IMG/VR virus record: IMGVR_UViG_3300044641_007115
Location: 160,491-224,490 of that record
Direction: 5' to 3' (one strand)
Source of the DNA: a virus
DNA length: 64,000 bases
Shown here: positions 7,912-15,997 of the stretch, piece after piece
Numbering within the stretch: position 1 is the first letter of the stretch
Layout: each line of letters starts with the position of its first letter
Position numbers and translations under genes: made by a program
The notes under the pieces: generated by a model
Database searches by the model: none
What the model was told of the DNA's origin: nothing
What the model saw: the letters and a program-made list of their open reading frames with translations, nothing else

Positions 7912-8198
7912 TAGAGAAACGCTCCCGCTCCCAACTGGTCCATCGCGTTGGACAATCGCGCTTGCGCGCCCCGGCTGTGGCCTTCGATCACCCACGAATT
8001 GTAGCCGGTCTTCATGCCGTTCTTCCAGCCAAGAATCTCGAACACGCGGTTGGCAAGTTCTTCAGATTCAGTGTATTCGCAGTATTTGCCGCCTTCGGCC
8101 ATCACTCCGACTTCCACTTCATCTTTCTTGGCTTCGAGGATGTGTTTCGGGTCAATCCCGGCGTCGGTCAGCTTCTTGATGATTTGTTTTCCTGACAT
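7911..8198 (-). CDS. Hypothetical early protein (95 aa)
   Basis: MSGKQIIKKLTDAGIDPKHI onward; ATG 8198 is directly after an operator promoter and GGAGAG. C-terminus WVIEGHSRGAQARLSN. Small alpha/beta protein, function unknown. Confidence 0.76.
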   Translation of the reverse strand: MSGKQIIKKLTDAGIDPKHILEAKKDEVEVGVMAEGGKYCEYTESEELANRVFEILGWKNGMKTGYNSWVIEGHSRGAQARLSNAMDQLGAGAFL

Positions 8199-8215
8199 CG
8201 TTTCTCTCCAAAACC

Positions 8216-8244
8216 AGTATCGCACAGCGGCACATATATGTCAA
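8216..8244 (-). promoter_or_regulatory. Early-type operator promoter
   Basis: TTGACA 8239-8244, 17-nt spacer, GATACT 8216-8221. Here the palindrome is degenerate (GACATATATGTG). Confidence 0.85.
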
Positions 8245-8336
8245 GTCGGTTCTACTCGTTTCCCGCTGACCGGGTAAAAAAATTTGGTTTGTTCCGCAAA
8301 AAACTGGTCGAGACATAGAATCCAGAGTTTTCGAGA

Positions 8337-9368
8337 GTGCTAGATATTCACGTGCTCTACAATCCGACAAACCCACAATTCATGCGCCCGCATGGAACGC
8401 AACTGTCTGGTGAGGCTACCCTGCACGTTTGTACAGTGGTTAGCAACCCGGTGCGCTATGCCAGCCGCTACAAACTCTTTGAAGCATTCAAGTCACAGAC
8501 GGAAGGCCAGCATGTCAAGCTGTGGACCGTCGAAATGGCTTACGGAAACCGCCCGTTCGTAGTTACAGAACAGGACAACGACTATCATCTGCAATTGCGA
8601 ACTCCATATGAGATTTGGCACAAAGAAAATGCGCTGAATCTCCTGATGAACCACATTTGTTCCGAATATCCCGACGCGGAGTATTTCGCGTGGGTGGACG
8701 CGGACATTACGTTCGTCCGGTCTGATTGGGCTTACGAAACCATCCAAGTGTTGCAGCACTATGATTTCGTTCAGATGTTCAGTCACGCACAGGACGTTGG
8801 ACCGAAGTTTGAGCCGATTGGATCGCCGCACGTTGGTTTCCTGTATGCCTACTGCAACGATCTTCCGAACCAAGCGAAAAGCACGCGGTATGTGCCGTAT
8901 GGCTACGGAGCGGACTTTGCGCACCCCGGTTACGCATGGGCGGCGCGTCGGTCGGCACTAGACAAGACCGGTGGCCTGTTGGATGTGTGCATCCTTGGTT
9001 CCGCCGATCACAACATGGCAATGGGCCTTGTGGACCAGATGGAACGGTCGATTGACCAGCGTCTTGGTGAACCCTACAAGGAACAGATGCGCATTTGGGG
9101 CGACCGCTGCGTCAAGCACATCAAGCGCAATGTCGGCTACGTTCCGGGGATGATTATGCACCACTGGCATGGCCGCAAGGCTGATCGGCAATACCGGGAT
9201 CGCGGTAAGATTCTGGTGGAGAACAACTACAACCCGCATTACGATCTGAAGCGTGATACGCAAGGACTGTATCAGTTGACCGAACGGAGCACCAAACTCC
9301 GGGACGACATCCGCAGTTACTTCCGTGCGCGCAACGAAGACAGCATCGATTACGCGGAATCCAACTAA
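8337..9368 (+). CDS. Glycosyltransferase (GT-A type)
   Basis: 343 residues from GTG 8337 (an ATG at 8382 is the alternative). HVCTVVSNPVRYASRY early, EYFAWVDADITFVRSDWA with the DxD metal motif, then GYGADFAHPGYAWAARRSAL and HHWHGRKADRQYRDRGKIL, which is typical of phage and bacterial GT2-like enzymes. Likely transfers a sugar to DNA, a virion protein or a host glycan. It stands alone, ending in its own terminator, with a CATAGAAT -10-like sequence upstream. Confidence 0.85.
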   Translation: MLDIHVLYNPTNPQFMRPHGTQLSGEATLHVCTVVSNPVRYASRYKLFEAFKSQTEGQHVKLWTVEMAYGNRPFVVTEQDNDYHLQLRTPYEIWHKENALNLLMNHICSEYPDAEYFAWVDADITFVRSDWAYETIQVLQHYDFVQMFSHAQDVGPKFEPIGSPHVGFLYAYCNDLPNQAKSTRYVPYGYGADFAHPGYAWAARRSALDKTGGLLDVCILGSADHNMAMGLVDQMERSIDQRLGEPYKEQMRIWGDRCVKHIKRNVGYVPGMIMHHWHGRKADRQYRDRGKILVENNYNPHYDLKRDTQGLYQLTERSTKLRDDIRSYFRARNEDSIDYAESN

Positions 9369-9389
9369 TCGAAATCTTCGAACAGTTCA

Positions 9390-9420
9390 GGCCGGGCCTT
9401 CGGGTCCGGCCTTGTTTTTT
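9390..9420 (+). terminator. Rho-independent terminator
   Basis: GGCCGGGCC (9390-9398), TTCG tetraloop, GGTCCGGCC (9403-9411), then TTGTTTTTT. Confidence 0.93.
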
Positions 9421-9422
9421 GC

Positions 9423-9430
9423 CTAAATAC
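9423..9430 (+). promoter_or_regulatory. T4-like late promoter
   Basis: CTAAATAC, 8 bases before ATG 9439. No -35 is needed for T4 late promoters (sigma gp55). Confidence 0.65.
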
Positions 9431-9438
9431 CTTACACC

Positions 9439-10119
9439 ATGTTTGAAGCGTCTTGCCGCAAGGACTTCCGATCCTCTACTGAGTTTTCTGACAAGTTGTT
9501 AGTTGGGAATCTTCCTTCCAATCAAAAGGTCTTTGTGGCCGTCCACGGGTATCGCGCAGAGTACTCGAAGACGCTGATCGCCTACAAGACGATTGAAACT
9601 TCTCTACAGCGTAAGCGCCCGGAGTTTGGCGCAATGGTTGGTTTCTTCTGGCCCGGATCTTGGTCCTATGCGATTGGATACGTCGCCGCTGACCGGCGGG
9701 CGGCACAGGCGGCACCCTATCTGGTCCAGTTGGTCAAGATGCTTCAGGAACGCGGCAATACCGTCGTGCTGGAAGCGCACAGCCTTGGCAACAAAGTCAT
9801 GCTGGAAGCCTTGATGCATATTCCGCCGGGATCGATTGAGAAATACATTATGGCGGCACCGGCGGTTGACAATGGCGTGTTGACGGGGAAGTATGCCGTC
9901 CATATCGACGGACATGAAGGGAAACTGATGTACAGCCGCCGGGACAATGTTCTGAAGTGGTCCTATCGGATGGTGCCCTACAACTGGACAAGCCCGGCCC
10001 TTGGATATGATGGACCGGCGACGAAGCCGGTCCCGAATGTAGAATTGCTGGATATGACACCGTTCATCGACGGACATTCTGCATACCGCGACGCCGATGA
10101 GTTCTACAAACTGATCTAA
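9439..10119 (+). CDS. Alpha/beta hydrolase (DUF900-like)
   Basis: 226 residues. KVFVAVHGYRAEY is the oxyanion-hole strand, VVLEAHSLGNKVMLEAL contains the nucleophile elbow (AHSLG in place of GHSxG), and TPFIDGHSAYRDADEFY supplies the catalytic His, as in DUF900 hydrolases. No signal peptide. Behind a late promoter and a terminator, so a single late transcription unit. Substrate unknown; an esterase acting on a cell-surface or lipid substrate is possible. Confidence 0.85.
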   Translation: MFEASCRKDFRSSTEFSDKLLVGNLPSNQKVFVAVHGYRAEYSKTLIAYKTIETSLQRKRPEFGAMVGFFWPGSWSYAIGYVAADRRAAQAAPYLVQLVKMLQERGNTVVLEAHSLGNKVMLEALMHIPPGSIEKYIMAAPAVDNGVLTGKYAVHIDGHEGKLMYSRRDNVLKWSYRMVPYNWTSPALGYDGPATKPVPNVELLDMTPFIDGHSAYRDADEFYKLI

Positions 10120-10367
10120 AACATGTTGATGACGTAAGGGATGTCGTCCAGTTCGCTCAGCTTGACATCCACTTCTTCACGGGACATGATTTCTTCCAAG
10201 AACTCTTCGTCCGCCAGATCATCACAATCCACGGCCAAGTTCGTTTGGTCTTCCGTCAGTCCCGTGAGCCGCGTCCATTCGGCGATAGTTGCCGAATGGA
10301 CTTCTTCGAAGGCATCCTTGCCCGTGCGTGTGAGCCGGATCAGGATCTTGTCATCCGGTTTTAGCAT
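10116..10367 (-). CDS. Small acidic hypothetical protein (83 aa)
   Basis: MLKPDDKILIRLTRTGKDAF, then a very acidic C-terminus (DCDDLADEEFLEEI). Overlaps the hydrolase gene tail to tail by 4 nt, and its ATG overlaps the upstream stop by 7 nt. A DNA-mimic is conceivable from the charge only; function unknown. Confidence 0.7.
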   Translation of the reverse strand: MLKPDDKILIRLTRTGKDAFEEVHSATIAEWTRLTGLTEDQTNLAVDCDDLADEEFLEEIMSREEVDVKLSELDDIPYVINMF

Positions 10368-10888
10368 CGCGTGTTGTCCGTTTGCACCTGAAGTCCATCG
10401 GAGATTTCTTTGCACGTCGCGCGGCGCGGCGCAATGGGCATTTCTTCACCGACATGCCATTCCACTTCAACATGCCCAACGCGGTTGTAGATCCGGCACT
10501 GTGCCATCACGACTTCCGGGTATTGTTCCCGAACCGCCGCGATAATGCCGCCCGCCAGTTGTTCACAGGAAGCGACAAACACATCACCGGACCAACGATT
10601 GTAGATGCTGTCCGGGAACCGACTGTCGATACTGAATCCCTTTTCATTGACGCCAGCCGTCTTCACGATCAGATCATACTTGAAATGACCGTCCCGGCTG
10701 TCGTTGCCGCACACATTGGTCGCGGCAAGTTTCGCCAAGGCTTGTTGATTGCGCATGTTGACGGTGTAGGACGGTTGACGCACCTGTACGGGGACCTCAA
10801 ACCGGGGTTCGTTCTGAAGGATTTCTTCTAACAGCGTCGAAGATTCGACGACAGTTGTACTCGATACAGCTTTAGCCGTTGCAGCCAT
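10361..10888 (-). CDS. Hypothetical protein (175 aa)
   Basis: Ser/Thr/Val-rich first 30 residues, then QPSYTVNMRNQQALAKLAAT and a C-terminal alpha/beta part with RIYNRVGHVEVEWHVGEE. Single Cys-rich tail (ATCKEIS...NTRC). No family recognised. First gene of a short minus-strand pair. Confidence 0.7.
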   Translation of the reverse strand: MAATAKAVSSTTVVESSTLLEEILQNEPRFEVPVQVRQPSYTVNMRNQQALAKLAATNVCGNDSRDGHFKYDLIVKTAGVNEKGFSIDSRFPDSIYNRWSGDVFVASCEQLAGGIIAAVREQYPEVVMAQCRIYNRVGHVEVEWHVGEEMPIAPRRATCKEISDGLQVQTDNTRC

Positions 10889-10939
10889 TGATGGTCTATT
10901 CTTTCCGGGCTTGGCCCTTGAATGGTTGGTTTTTCTATT

Positions 10940-11539
10940 CTACTCCCAATACTTCCGGTAGTCGGTACCGTAAACTTCGTTCAACTTGGCGAAGAAAGCA
11001 TTGGTCTTGATCTTGCACATGAAATCGTCGCCCTTGGCGATCACGCCTTCCCACACCGGGTATTGTCCTTCCCGGACTGCCTTGGCGAATTCTTTGGTGA
11101 GTTCCCCTTCATAGATGACTTCCGCCACCCACGGTAGATCACCGAACATCTTGAGAAATTGGCGCGGTGGAATCAATCCCTTCTTGAACAGGTACACGTC
11201 AAACAGACGGAGTTCCATCGGATCGCCGGGCACGTGCTGACCGGCGAATGAGCCGGGGCCGAAATACTCGGTAAACGCAGTGATTCGTTGACACTTCGGG
11301 TCCTGATCCTTCACCCGGCGGACAATTTCGTCTCCCATCGTGTTCAAGAAAATGGGAATCGCCGGGGCATAGACTTCATCGGTGCGGTCGAAGAGACGCT
11401 TCCGGGTGCCGAATTTGTGCCAGCCCTGTTTGAGCGACCATTCCCACCGAAGATTCGAACCGTCATATTTGTAGAAGGCGATGCACTGTTTTCCATACGG
11501 TGCGCCCGCGCTTCCTTCGATGCTAGGATATTGTTCCAA
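10940..11539 (-). CDS. RNA ligase (nucleotidyltransferase, Rnl2-like core)
   Basis: 199 residues. FYKYDGSNLRWEW holds the ligase motif I lysine (KxDGS) near residue 24; motif III ITAFTEYFGPGSF, motif IV VWEGVIAKG and motif V CKIKT are all in order. The size fits a bare adenylation domain without the extra C-terminal domain of T4 Rnl1/Rnl2. It should seal RNA nicks or ends. It lies in the same minus-strand cluster as the CCA-adding enzyme, with a P-loop kinase at 46064 and a tRNA array, which suggests tRNA repair. Confidence 0.88.
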   Translation of the reverse strand: MEQYPSIEGSAGAPYGKQCIAFYKYDGSNLRWEWSLKQGWHKFGTRKRLFDRTDEVYAPAIPIFLNTMGDEIVRRVKDQDPKCQRITAFTEYFGPGSFAGQHVPGDPMELRLFDVYLFKKGLIPPRQFLKMFGDLPWVAEVIYEGELTKEFAKAVREGQYPVWEGVIAKGDDFMCKIKTNAFFAKLNEVYGTDYRKYWE

Positions 11540-11960
11540 ACGCCAAACCTTTCTGTGCGGTGTCGAGCCTGAACAATACGTTCAGATCGTACTCACCCAC
11601 TTTGTTGATTTTTTCGGGCGGGATGATTTCGGTGATGATGATCGCCGGTGTTCTCTCATGATACACCCACGACCCTAGTTTACCGTCGTGTTGAATTTCG
11701 ACCGGCTGGCCGTCACGAAAAAGCAGAGAACCACTGTCATATTCGACAGACAGTTGAACTACCTGTGTGGTGTTCTTGGTCATCGTTTGCCACAGGATCG
11801 ATCCGACGTGTTCGTCTCCGACTAAAGGCCGGGACCACACCCACACACCGAAGAGCGGGCCTAGTGTCGCTAGGTCCGGTTTCTCTATGGTGTATGGGCG
11901 TAGCCCTTCGGAACGGATGTGTCGATAGTTTTCCAGACTGGTGTAGTGGTATCCGATCAT
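11523..11960 (-). CDS. Hypothetical protein, HYT-type N-terminus
   Basis: 145 residues from ATG 11960. The first 25 residues, GYHYTSLENYRHIRSEGLRP, resemble the His-Tyr-Thr opening of several ADP-ribosyltransferase-fold families, and WSRPLVGDEHVGS could be the second strand. This is a weak fold guess; no catalytic Glu motif is evident. Sits between the CCA enzyme and the RNA ligase, overlapping the latter by 17 nt. Confidence 0.6.
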   Translation of the reverse strand: MIGYHYTSLENYRHIRSEGLRPYTIEKPDLATLGPLFGVWVWSRPLVGDEHVGSILWQTMTKNTTQVVQLSVEYDSGSLLFRDGQPVEIQHDGKLGSWVYHERTPAIIITEIIPPEKINKVGEYDLNVLFRLDTAQKGLAFGTIS

Positions 11961-11962
11961 GC

Positions 11963-13384
11963 CTACTTCTTTCCAGCGGCATCGCGAATCATGCTCTGTG
12001 CCAACAGCGTGGCATCCTTCTTCGAGAAAGAGGGAGTCTCCAGAACCTTGTCGAGAATGCGGCCTTTGATCTTGCCGATCAGCGGTCCCTTTGCGCCCAA
12101 GGCGGCGATTTCGTTGCCGTCCAGAACACTGGTGGTGTTCAGGATGGATTCGATGTCCCAATCCTTGATGCGTTGGCGAATCCGATCAATCTGATTCGGC
12201 ATGTTGGCATGTTCCGCGTGGCTGATGTTGTCGGCATGCATCAGACTCAACAGCGGGTCCAGTTTGTCGGCTACACGGAAGATCAGCTTCCGAAGACTCT
12301 TGTCCTTCAGCGTTGCCAGATCATCACCGGCGAACTTCATGTCCATGTGGTGAAAAACGATCTTGCGGATCTTCTCCGTGTCATCGTTCGAATACTTCAG
12401 CCGTTTCATGACTTCCACGGCAATGTCAGCACCGACATTAGCGTGACCAAGGAAACGTACCTTACCACCATCGTCGGTGCGGGTCGCGGCCTTGCCGATG
12501 TCATGGAACAACGCGGCCAGCCGGACAGTCAAATCCGGCGGGGCATTGTCCAGCACATCAAGTGTGTGGTCGAATGCGTCATGCTTGTGATAGGCGTTCT
12601 GAGTGACGCCGGACAGCGATTGCAATTCCGGCATGAACTCTTTCAGCAACCCGGTGATCTTGAACAGCCGGATAGCGCGCGACGGCTTCTTCAGCACAAG
12701 GATCTTGTTCAGTTCGTCTTGAATGCGTTCCTTGCTGATCGTCTGCAACCGCCGGGCATTGACCTTGATGGCTTTGATGAGAGCCAATGGCAATTCGAAG
12801 TCGTACTTGATCGCGAAACGGACGGCGCGCAACATCCGCAACGGATCTTCGCTGAAGATGTATGTCGCGTCGCTGGTCGTCTGGATAGTCTTTCGCTTCA
12901 GATCGGCCAAACCGCGTCCGGTCAAATCCCGGAGTTCGGAGTTCGACAGGCGCATGAAAAGCGAATTGATCGTGAAGTCCCGGCGGAACGCATCATCTTC
13001 GAGCGTACCAGCCGACACCACCGGCTTGCGGCTGTTCGCGTCGTACTTCTCTTTCCGGGGCGCGACGAACTCCACGTCAAAGCCGCTTTTCAGAGTCAGC
13101 TTGGCCGTGCCGAAGCGCGGGAAGATGACCGGGTTGGAATCCGGTCGATAGACGCCAAGTGCCTTCGCCAAGAACGTGGCGCATTCGATGCCGCCTTCGA
13201 GTCCGTGGTTGTCCACCACCAAATCCAAGTCCTTGACTGGTAAACCCATTTGCATGTCGCGCACCGCGCCGCCAACAAGGTACACGTCTTGCTCATACTT
13301 CGAACCGATGAGCGCATTGCGCACCGCGTTCAAGGCGTCTTCGGCCTTTGCGCTTTCAAATAGGAATTGTCTGAACGACATCAT
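11963..13384 (-). CDS. cca: CCA-adding tRNA nucleotidyltransferase with HD domain
   Basis: 473 residues. After a 15-residue N-terminal tract (MMSFRQFLFESAKAEDAL) come DVYLVGGAVRDMQMGLPVKD and DLDLVV (class II nucleotidyltransferase G-S/G and DxD), RRDFTINSLFMRL, LRMLRAVRFA and ERIQDELNKIL (CCA-enzyme motifs B-E), then HTLDVLDNAP and LAALFHDIGKAATR (HD phosphohydrolase). It adds or repairs the 3' CCA of tRNA. The phage tRNAs already encode CCA, so repair seems the likelier job. The N-terminus resembles a T4 capsid-targeting sequence. The start has -10 TATACT only 4-7 nt away. Confidence 0.93.
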   Translation of the reverse strand: MMSFRQFLFESAKAEDALNAVRNALIGSKYEQDVYLVGGAVRDMQMGLPVKDLDLVVDNHGLEGGIECATFLAKALGVYRPDSNPVIFPRFGTAKLTLKSGFDVEFVAPRKEKYDANSRKPVVSAGTLEDDAFRRDFTINSLFMRLSNSELRDLTGRGLADLKRKTIQTTSDATYIFSEDPLRMLRAVRFAIKYDFELPLALIKAIKVNARRLQTISKERIQDELNKILVLKKPSRAIRLFKITGLLKEFMPELQSLSGVTQNAYHKHDAFDHTLDVLDNAPPDLTVRLAALFHDIGKAATRTDDGGKVRFLGHANVGADIAVEVMKRLKYSNDDTEKIRKIVFHHMDMKFAGDDLATLKDKSLRKLIFRVADKLDPLLSLMHADNISHAEHANMPNQIDRIRQRIKDWDIESILNTTSVLDGNEIAALGAKGPLIGKIKGRILDKVLETPSFSKKDATLLAQSMIRDAAGKK

Positions 13385-13388
13385 ATTG

Positions 13389-13412
13389 AGTATACCACAG
13401 GACATCTATGTC
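13389..13412 (-). promoter_or_regulatory. Operator promoter for cca, palindrome in spacer
   Basis: -10 TATACT at 13389-13394; operator-like GACATAGATGTC at 13401-13412 lies between it and a weak TTGTCT -35. The start codon is 4-7 nt after the -10, so the mRNA may be leaderless. Confidence 0.65.
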
Positions 13413-13779
13413 AGACAAGCAAGTCTGATGGAATATCCCCTTCCTTTTTTCGATTTGGTGTAGAGACTTTGATCGACATCCCTTTCGCCGCCGCATTCGC
13501 GATTCGATGTCGTCCATCCAACACATCCACCCGCCCGGCCCAATCCATGAACACTTGCGGGTAGGCATCGACGGATTGCAAGTCCTTCAGCCGGTCGGAA
13601 CGGCCCGCATTCCAGTCCAGTTTTTGCCCTTGCTCCGCTTCGAACCGGGCTTTGAATTTGGCGGCGTCAATGCGGACGATCTTCTTGTAACCACGGCTCA
13701 GCCGGATCTGTTTTTGATGCGGGGTTTCCTTCACCGGGAATTCCGCCATCTCCCGGATGAACTGGCCGAACGTGTACAT
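13411..13779 (-). CDS. ParB/sulfiredoxin-like fold protein with capsid-targeting-like N-terminus
   Basis: 122 residues. Starts MYTFGQFIREMAEFPVK, a T4 internal-protein-like leader with an I-R-E site. C-terminal part VFMDWAGRVDVLDGRHRIANAAAKGM matches the DGRHRixAA signature of ParB/Srx-fold nucleotide-binding proteins. A late promoter (GTAAATAG) is directly upstream, consistent with packaging into heads. Nuclease or CTPase activity cannot be read from this alone. Confidence 0.75.
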   Translation of the reverse strand: MYTFGQFIREMAEFPVKETPHQKQIRLSRGYKKIVRIDAAKFKARFEAEQGQKLDWNAGRSDRLKDLQSVDAYPQVFMDWAGRVDVLDGRHRIANAAAKGMSIKVSTPNRKKEGDIPSDLLV

Positions 13780-13784
13780 ACCGA

Positions 13785-13792
13785 CTATTTAC
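13785..13792 (-). promoter_or_regulatory. T4-like late promoter
   Basis: GTAAATAG on the minus strand, 5 bases before ATG 13779. A divergent late promoter lies 22 bases away. Confidence 0.6.
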
Positions 13793-13813
13793 CGTTTCTT
13801 GCCGGGATACCGA

Positions 13814-13820
13814 ATAAATA
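13814..13820 (+). promoter_or_regulatory. T4-like late promoter
   Basis: ATAAATA 7 bases before ATG 13828. Confidence 0.65.
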
Positions 13821-13827
13821 GAAACAC

Positions 13828-14859
13828 ATGGCGAACCCGAACAACCCGAACGACATCACGCAACTTGGACCGCGACCGTCCGATGGTCCCTTGGCGGGAT
13901 TGGAAGGTAGCAGCTACAAGTACAACAGTTTCATCTATCCACTCAATCTTGGACAGCCGGGAGCCGGGTTGGATCACTACGTCATCTTCTACATCAACGA
14001 AACCGCCACCACACAGTTTGGCACCCGATCCACCGCCGCTGGCCCGCCACCACAACAGCCGACTTTATATCGCAACAGTCAAACAGACGTAATCCAAGGC
14101 ACACGGGATGCTCCGGTGGCCGCGCCCACGGGTAACCAGCAAGGACAAGGCGGGACCACCCCGTCGCCCGCACAGCGCGGAAATGGCACGTATGTCCCGA
14201 TCCGTCGTGTGAGCACAGCGATTGTCCTGTACATGCCAGAAGACATCGTGGTCAACTACGATGCCGAATGGGAAGATACGGAAATGGGCAACACGAAGGT
14301 CATTCTTGACGCCATCGGCGGCGAAGGCAGCATGACAGACGTGTTCAGGAGTCTTGGAATTTCGGGCGGTATTCATGCTACGGATGCGATGTCAGCCGTG
14401 ACCGGTTTGTCATTGAAAGACGCTCTGAGTACACGTGGACGACTGGCTATCAACCCGCACTTGGAAGCTATCTTTCGTGGTATTCGGTTCCGTGAGTTCA
14501 GCTTCAAATTCAAGTTCACTCCGCAAACCGAGAAAGAAGCGGAGAATGTTTCGAACATCATCAGCGCGTTCAAATTTTACAGCGCGCCTGAAATCGCAGC
14601 CGGTACAGCGGGTCGGTTTTGGATCTATCCGGCGGAATTCGACATCAAGTTCATCAGCCACGGGCAAGAGAATCCATTCATCCACAAAATCAGCACGTGT
14701 GCTTTGAAACGAATGACGGTGAACTATACTCCGCTAGGCGCGTGGGTAGCTCATCGTGAGCACCCGTGGGGCGGCGCGCCGCCCGTTGCGACGACGATTG
14801 ATCTGGAGTTCATGGAACTCGAAATCATGCAGAAGCAACGCATCTTGGAAGGATACTAA
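13828..14859 (+). CDS. Baseplate/tail-tube initiator protein (gp48/gp54-like)
   Basis: 343 residues. A Pro/Gln/Gly-rich loop (about residues 65-120) precedes the conserved C-terminal half INPHLEAIFRGIRFREFSF, KFKFTPQTEKEAENV, IISAFKF, which fits the tube-like domain shared by T4 gp48/gp54 and other tube initiators. It would sit at the centre of the baseplate and start tube assembly. Late promoter upstream. The family is clear; which of gp48 or gp54 it replaces is not. Confidence 0.8.
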   Translation: MANPNNPNDITQLGPRPSDGPLAGLEGSSYKYNSFIYPLNLGQPGAGLDHYVIFYINETATTQFGTRSTAAGPPPQQPTLYRNSQTDVIQGTRDAPVAAPTGNQQGQGGTTPSPAQRGNGTYVPIRRVSTAIVLYMPEDIVVNYDAEWEDTEMGNTKVILDAIGGEGSMTDVFRSLGISGGIHATDAMSAVTGLSLKDALSTRGRLAINPHLEAIFRGIRFREFSFKFKFTPQTEKEAENVSNIISAFKFYSAPEIAAGTAGRFWIYPAEFDIKFISHGQENPFIHKISTCALKRMTVNYTPLGAWVAHREHPWGGAPPVATTIDLEFMELEIMQKQRILEGY

Positions 14860-14862
14860 TCG

Positions 14863-14870
14863 GTAAATAC
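14863..14870 (+). promoter_or_regulatory. T4-like late promoter
   Basis: GTAAATAC, 4 bases before GTG 14875. Confidence 0.55.
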
Positions 14871-14874
14871 AAAG

Positions 14875-15252
14875 GTGCTTCAACATAAACACCTGATCTT
14901 CCGCATTGAGACGAAGACGCCACCGAAAGATGTAGATGTTATCACCAATTGGCTTGCCGATCTGGTGAAGAGATTGGGAATGGAATTGTACGCGGGTCCG
15001 TTCGTCAAGTATCTTGATGAGCCGGGCAATCGCGGCGCAACCGGTGTCTGTATCATCAAGACATCGCATATTGCCTTGCACGTTTGGGACGAAACCGATC
15101 CCGGCATCATGCAACTGGACGTTTACACGTGTGGATGCATGGAACTCAACGATGTCGTGAGTGCGTTAGAAGTGTTCCAACCGACCAAGGTTGAATACAA
15201 ATTCTTGGACCGGGAACACGATCTGACTTTGTTGGCCGAAGGTCACGTTTAG
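14875..15252 (+). CDS. speD: S-adenosylmethionine decarboxylase proenzyme-like
   Basis: 125 residues from GTG 14875. IIKTSHIALHVWDE contains the Ser-His pair at which bacterial SpeD/SpeH self-cleaves to form the pyruvoyl group, and QLDVYTCGCMELNDV carries the proton-donor Cys. The length matches the small bacterial type. Role in polyamine synthesis (dcSAM), possibly for DNA packaging charge balance; speD genes are known in T4-like cyanophages. Ends 4 nt into the convergent phosphatase. Confidence 0.82.
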   Translation: MLQHKHLIFRIETKTPPKDVDVITNWLADLVKRLGMELYAGPFVKYLDEPGNRGATGVCIIKTSHIALHVWDETDPGIMQLDVYTCGCMELNDVVSALEVFQPTKVEYKFLDREHDLTLLAEGHV

Positions 15253-15743
15253 CGGATTCTTGGATCACCGATCCGGGCCAAAATTCCCATGAGGGAGTTT
15301 TCCGGCCACCGGTTCATCATGTCGTAAAACTCCGGTAAGTTGGCTGGAATGATGCCGTCTCTTTTCATGCGGGCGTACAAAGTCGAGTAACGCCCGCCGT
15401 ACTTCGATTCGACTTCTTCCGGCGGCATGCCGTGCGACATCGTGTATCCAAAAACCATCAGAGGCGAACGGCATGCACCGGCGGCGCAATGGATCAGAAC
15501 CTTGGCGTCCGGGTGGGCGTCGATGATGCGTTTCACGAAGAAGAATGGCGCATATCCCCACGGGGCGACTTCGTTGATCGGGAACCAAAACTGTGAACTC
15601 TCTTCGGTGTAGGCATCATTCACGTTGATGACCAAATCGAATTCGGATCTCAACATCACACCGGCTTCGAGATTGCCAGCGCTAACCCGTCCGACTGTCC
15701 ACGTAACTCTTGGTTCATCCCAACCGGAGCGATCAATGCTCAT
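15249..15743 (-). CDS. Dual-specificity/tyrosine phosphatase-like protein
   Basis: 164 residues. AKVLIHCAAGACRSPLMVFG contains the HCx5R(S) P-loop of cysteine phosphatases, with a WxF-P-INEVAPWGYAPFF region upstream that could hold the general acid. Known of the family: protein, RNA-5'-triphosphate or phosphoinositide substrates. Overlaps the upstream gene by 11 nt. Confidence 0.85.
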   Translation of the reverse strand: MSIDRSGWDEPRVTWTVGRVSAGNLEAGVMLRSEFDLVINVNDAYTEESSQFWFPINEVAPWGYAPFFFVKRIIDAHPDAKVLIHCAAGACRSPLMVFGYTMSHGMPPEEVESKYGGRYSTLYARMKRDGIIPANLPEFYDMMNRWPENSLMGILARIGDPRIR

Positions 15744-15969
15744 TGTTCTCTCCTACGACCATGACAGCCTGATCTGCCTTACGTGCCTGTTTCTCTTCGT
15801 ATCGCGGGCGGTAGGTTTCTAGCTCTTGCCGCAACAAAGGCTCATGGTCATTTACATCCGGGTCGTATGCAGGGTACATCGTTTGCTCAAAGAGGATGTC
15901 CAACAAACCACGGCGATTTTCTTGAGGGTAGTATTCTTGGGCGATTTGAAGTGCGGTATCCCGATCCAT
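15733..15969 (-). CDS. Hypothetical protein (78 aa)
   Basis: MDRDTALQIAQEYYPQENRR onward, acidic and helical. TATACT lies at 15978-15983, only 8 bases before ATG, next to an 11-bp palindrome CCGATCATCGG; a leaderless or nearly leaderless transcript is suggested. Confidence 0.7.
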   Translation of the reverse strand: MDRDTALQIAQEYYPQENRRGLLDILFEQTMYPAYDPDVNDHEPLLRQELETYRPRYEEKQARKADQAVMVVGENNEH

Positions 15970-15997
15970 AGGATTCTAGTATATTCCGATGATCGGA

